Of a stretch of DNA of 64,000 nt, positions 62,441 to 64,000 are shown in pieces. The stretch's first letter is position 1, and every line of letters begins with the position of its first letter. Under the pieces are notes generated by a model. It did no database searches. It saw only the letters and a program-made list of their open reading frames with translations, and was not told the origin of the DNA. The stretch is from Paenibacillus herberti (GTDB lineage: Bacteria > Bacillota > Bacilli > Paenibacillales > Paenibacillaceae): NCBI RefSeq assembly GCF_002233675.1, contig NZ_NMUQ01000001.1, positions 2,553,005-2,617,004 of the forward strand, read 5' to 3'. A program made the translations under genes and the position numbers.

Positions 62441-62469
62441 AGAATACTGGATTGATCTAGGGAAAACAA
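62441..62469 (-). promoter_or_regulatory. Promoter of pgi
   Basis: Minus strand: TTGTTT (62469-62464), 17-base spacer, TATTCT (62446-62441). Confidence 0.5.
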
Positions 62470-62563
62470 GCAAACGGAGTCCGCTTCATGGAAGTTTCAC
62501 GTTCACAAGCTGCTGCGAAAAGAGAATGTGATTTATGATAGCCGTTTAGCCGAATAACAACAA

Positions 62564-62612
62564 TACACCCCCTGCTCACCGCATACATCAGCATGCGTTG
62601 AGCAGGGGGTGT
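62564..62612 (-). terminator. Terminator of the sugar ABC transporter operon
   Basis: Minus-strand ACACCCCCTGCTCA/TGAGCAGGGGGTGT stem with inner GCAT/ATGC, followed by ATTGTTGTT; no clean U run but very stable. Confidence 0.7.
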
Positions 62613-62627
62613 TTGATTGACAAGAAC

Positions 62628-63512
62628 TTACCCTTTAACCGCTGAGCCTGTAATGCCTTGAATAATGTAGCGCTGGCCGAGCAGGAACACGACAATCATC
62701 GGAACGATGCTGGCCGAGGTGGCTGCCATCATCCCGTTGTAATCGACGTTGAACTCAAGGATGAAGTTCTGCATCCCTAGCGGAACCGTGTAGAGCTCCC
62801 GGTCAAGCAGGAAAACAAGCGCGTTCTCGTAGTCGTTCCACATCCAGGAGAAGTCGAGAATGGCCAAAGTTGCAATTGCCGGCTTCGCCAGCGGTACCAG
62901 CAGCCTGAAGAAGATGCGGAAATGACCGGCTCCATCGATAAACGCCGATTCCGTAATATCATTCGGAATGGACATGAAAAACTGGCGGAGCAGAAACACG
63001 CCGAAAATCGAGAACAAACCAGGCAAGATCAAGGCCAAATGCGTGTTATAAATGCCGATTTTGTCAAACAGGATAAACTTCGGAACGAACAGCACTTGCG
63101 GCGGAACCATCATCATCGACAGATAGAGCATAAACAGCTGGTTTCTGCCCTTGAACTGGGTGCGTGCAAAGCCGTAAGCGGCGAATGCGGCTAAAAAGGT
63201 CGCTCCGATTGTGCAGATGACAGCGATTTTGAGCGAGTTGTAATAATAACGAACAAAGCTGTCCTCGCCCGTCCATACCTTGAGATGATGCTGGAGCGAG
63301 GGCGCCTTGGGAATCCAGCTCACCGGATATTGGAATACTTCGCTTGGCGATTTGAACGAAGTGCTGATCATCCAGGCGAACGGCAGAATCATCAACAGGC
63401 CGGCCGCGATCATTAATAAGGTCATGGCCAGTTTGCCGACGGATACCCGGCTCTTCGAGCGGGAAGAGCCGGCCGCTGCGGCTGGTGCTAAAGCGGTAGA
63501 TGAAGGCTTCAT
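62628..63512 (-). CDS. Carbohydrate ABC transporter permease (MalG type)
   Basis: 294 residues, six membrane helices. The EAA-type loop is DITESAFIDGAGHFRIFFRL then VPLAKP. N-terminal cytosolic extension (about 25 residues), then first helix LLMIAAGLLMILPFAWMIST. CUT1 family: takes up oligosaccharides together with a second permease, a binding lipoprotein and a shared ATPase. AAAGGAAG before the ATG. The binding protein is presumably beyond the window. Confidence 0.93.
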   Translation of the reverse strand: MKPSSTALAPAAAAGSSRSKSRVSVGKLAMTLLMIAAGLLMILPFAWMISTSFKSPSEVFQYPVSWIPKAPSLQHHLKVWTGEDSFVRYYYNSLKIAVICTIGATFLAAFAAYGFARTQFKGRNQLFMLYLSMMMVPPQVLFVPKFILFDKIGIYNTHLALILPGLFSIFGVFLLRQFFMSIPNDITESAFIDGAGHFRIFFRLLVPLAKPAIATLAILDFSWMWNDYENALVFLLDRELYTVPLGMQNFILEFNVDYNGMMAATSASIVPMIVVFLLGQRYIIQGITGSAVKG

Positions 63513-63534
63513 GCGGGCTGCTTCCTTTCGAAGT

Positions 63535-64000
63535 TCAGTAATGTACCCATTTTTTCTGGCCGACCCACTGAATCATAGTAATGATGAAAATAATGGCGAA
63601 CAGCACCCACGAAATGGCCGACGCATATCCCATTTCGTAATAGCGGAACGCATTTTGATACACATACATAGAAAGAATCGTTGTACTGTTGCCCGGCCCG
63701 CCCTGCGTTACGGCCTGGATCATACCGAATGTTTTCATGGAGGAGATAAGGCCGGTAATGAGCAGCAGGAAGGTGGATGGACTGACCAGCGGGAAAATAA
63801 CGCTGACCACTGTTCTCCAGCGGCTGGCTCCGTCGATGCGCGCCGCCTCCAGCATCTCTTGAGGAACCTCTTGCAGAGCAGCCAAATAAATAATCATGTT
63901 GTAGCCCAGCAGGAACCAGATCCAGATAATATCGATGGCGAACATGGATGTGTCGGTTGTAGACAGCCATCCAGGAGGATTTGCGATGCCGATGCTTCGC
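63535..64000 (-). CDS. Carbohydrate ABC transporter permease (MalF type), 5' part cut by window end
   Basis: The last 155 codons are present. The frame stays open to the window edge (SIGIANPPGWLSTTDTSMFA precedes the first internal ATG at 63945). EAA loop EVPQEMLEAARIDGASRWRT then VVSVIFPLVSP; QGGPGNSTTILSMYVYQNAF is typical of CUT1 sugar permeases. Partner of the downstream MalG-type gene, 22 bases away. Confidence 0.93.
   Translation of the reverse strand, partial: RSIGIANPPGWLSTTDTSMFAIDIIWIWFLLGYNMIIYLAALQEVPQEMLEAARIDGASRWRTVVSVIFPLVSPSTFLLLITGLISSMKTFGMIQAVTQGGPGNSTTILSMYVYQNAFRYYEMGYASAISWVLFAIIFIITMIQWVGQKKWVHY

Overview
The window looks like chromosome of a Gram-positive, spore-forming member of the Paenibacillaceae (Paenibacillus or a close relative). 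The evidence is the strong AGGAGG ribosome sites, the SigI/RsgI pair, a BclB-type spore-surface protein, a T-box-controlled ilv-leu operon, infC with an AUU start, the YtqA/YtqB tRNA-modification pair, and several glycoside hydrolases. Base composition is around 50% GC, apart from a clearly AT-rich stretch at about 48.5-54.2 kb. No rRNA, tRNA or CRISPR was found.

Layout. 0-10 kb: BclB-like protein; HMGL-type aldolase; M17 aminopeptidase; a two-gene signalling unit (degenerate RsbT-like protein plus a histidine kinase with an RsbU-like N-terminus); sigI-rsgI; two small proteins. 10-18.3 kb: a peroxiredoxin with a PerR-like box, then branched-chain amino acid genes on the minus strand (T-box, ilvB, ilvN, a second promoter with a large hairpin, ilvC, leuA, and a detached leuB). 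18.3-34.9 kb: mostly housekeeping genes (infC-rpmI-rplT with leader, a membrane glycosyltransferase, PAP2, trmB, ytqA-ytqB, manA, a B12/radical-SAM protein, a secreted trypsin-like protease, two metallopeptidases of the Xaa-Pro/Met aminopeptidase fold). 34.9-48.5 kb: polysaccharide and cell-envelope functions (GH43, CtpA-type protease, GH5 lipoprotein with a metallophosphoesterase, a two-component system, GH95, a sulfatase).

48.5-54.2 kb is an AT-rich accessory patch. It holds a methyltransferase, a decayed ISAzo13-type transposase, a frameshifted MoaA-like radical SAM gene, an MFS exporter, a NUDIX hydrolase, fragments of a BceB-type permease and of a GNAT gene, and a divergent UMP-kinase-like gene. 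That last gene sits behind a short leader ORF whose stop codon lies inside a terminator hairpin. 54.3-58.3 kb is a sulfate ABC transporter operon (cysT-cysW-cysA-sbp). It is followed by a complete IS4-family element with inverted repeats and a perfect 9-bp target duplication. The window ends with yigZ, pgi and the permeases of a sugar ABC transporter cut by the window edge.

The most interesting signals are: (1) the leader-peptide/terminator arrangement before the UMP-kinase paralogue, which looks like ribosome-mediated attenuation; (2) the RsbT-like/RsbU_N-kinase pair, which suggests a stress-module adaptor wired into a phosphorelay; (3) the ilvN-ilvC leader with mutually exclusive pairings; (4) the GH95-sulfatase pair with a 7-residue duplication in the sulfatase metal site.
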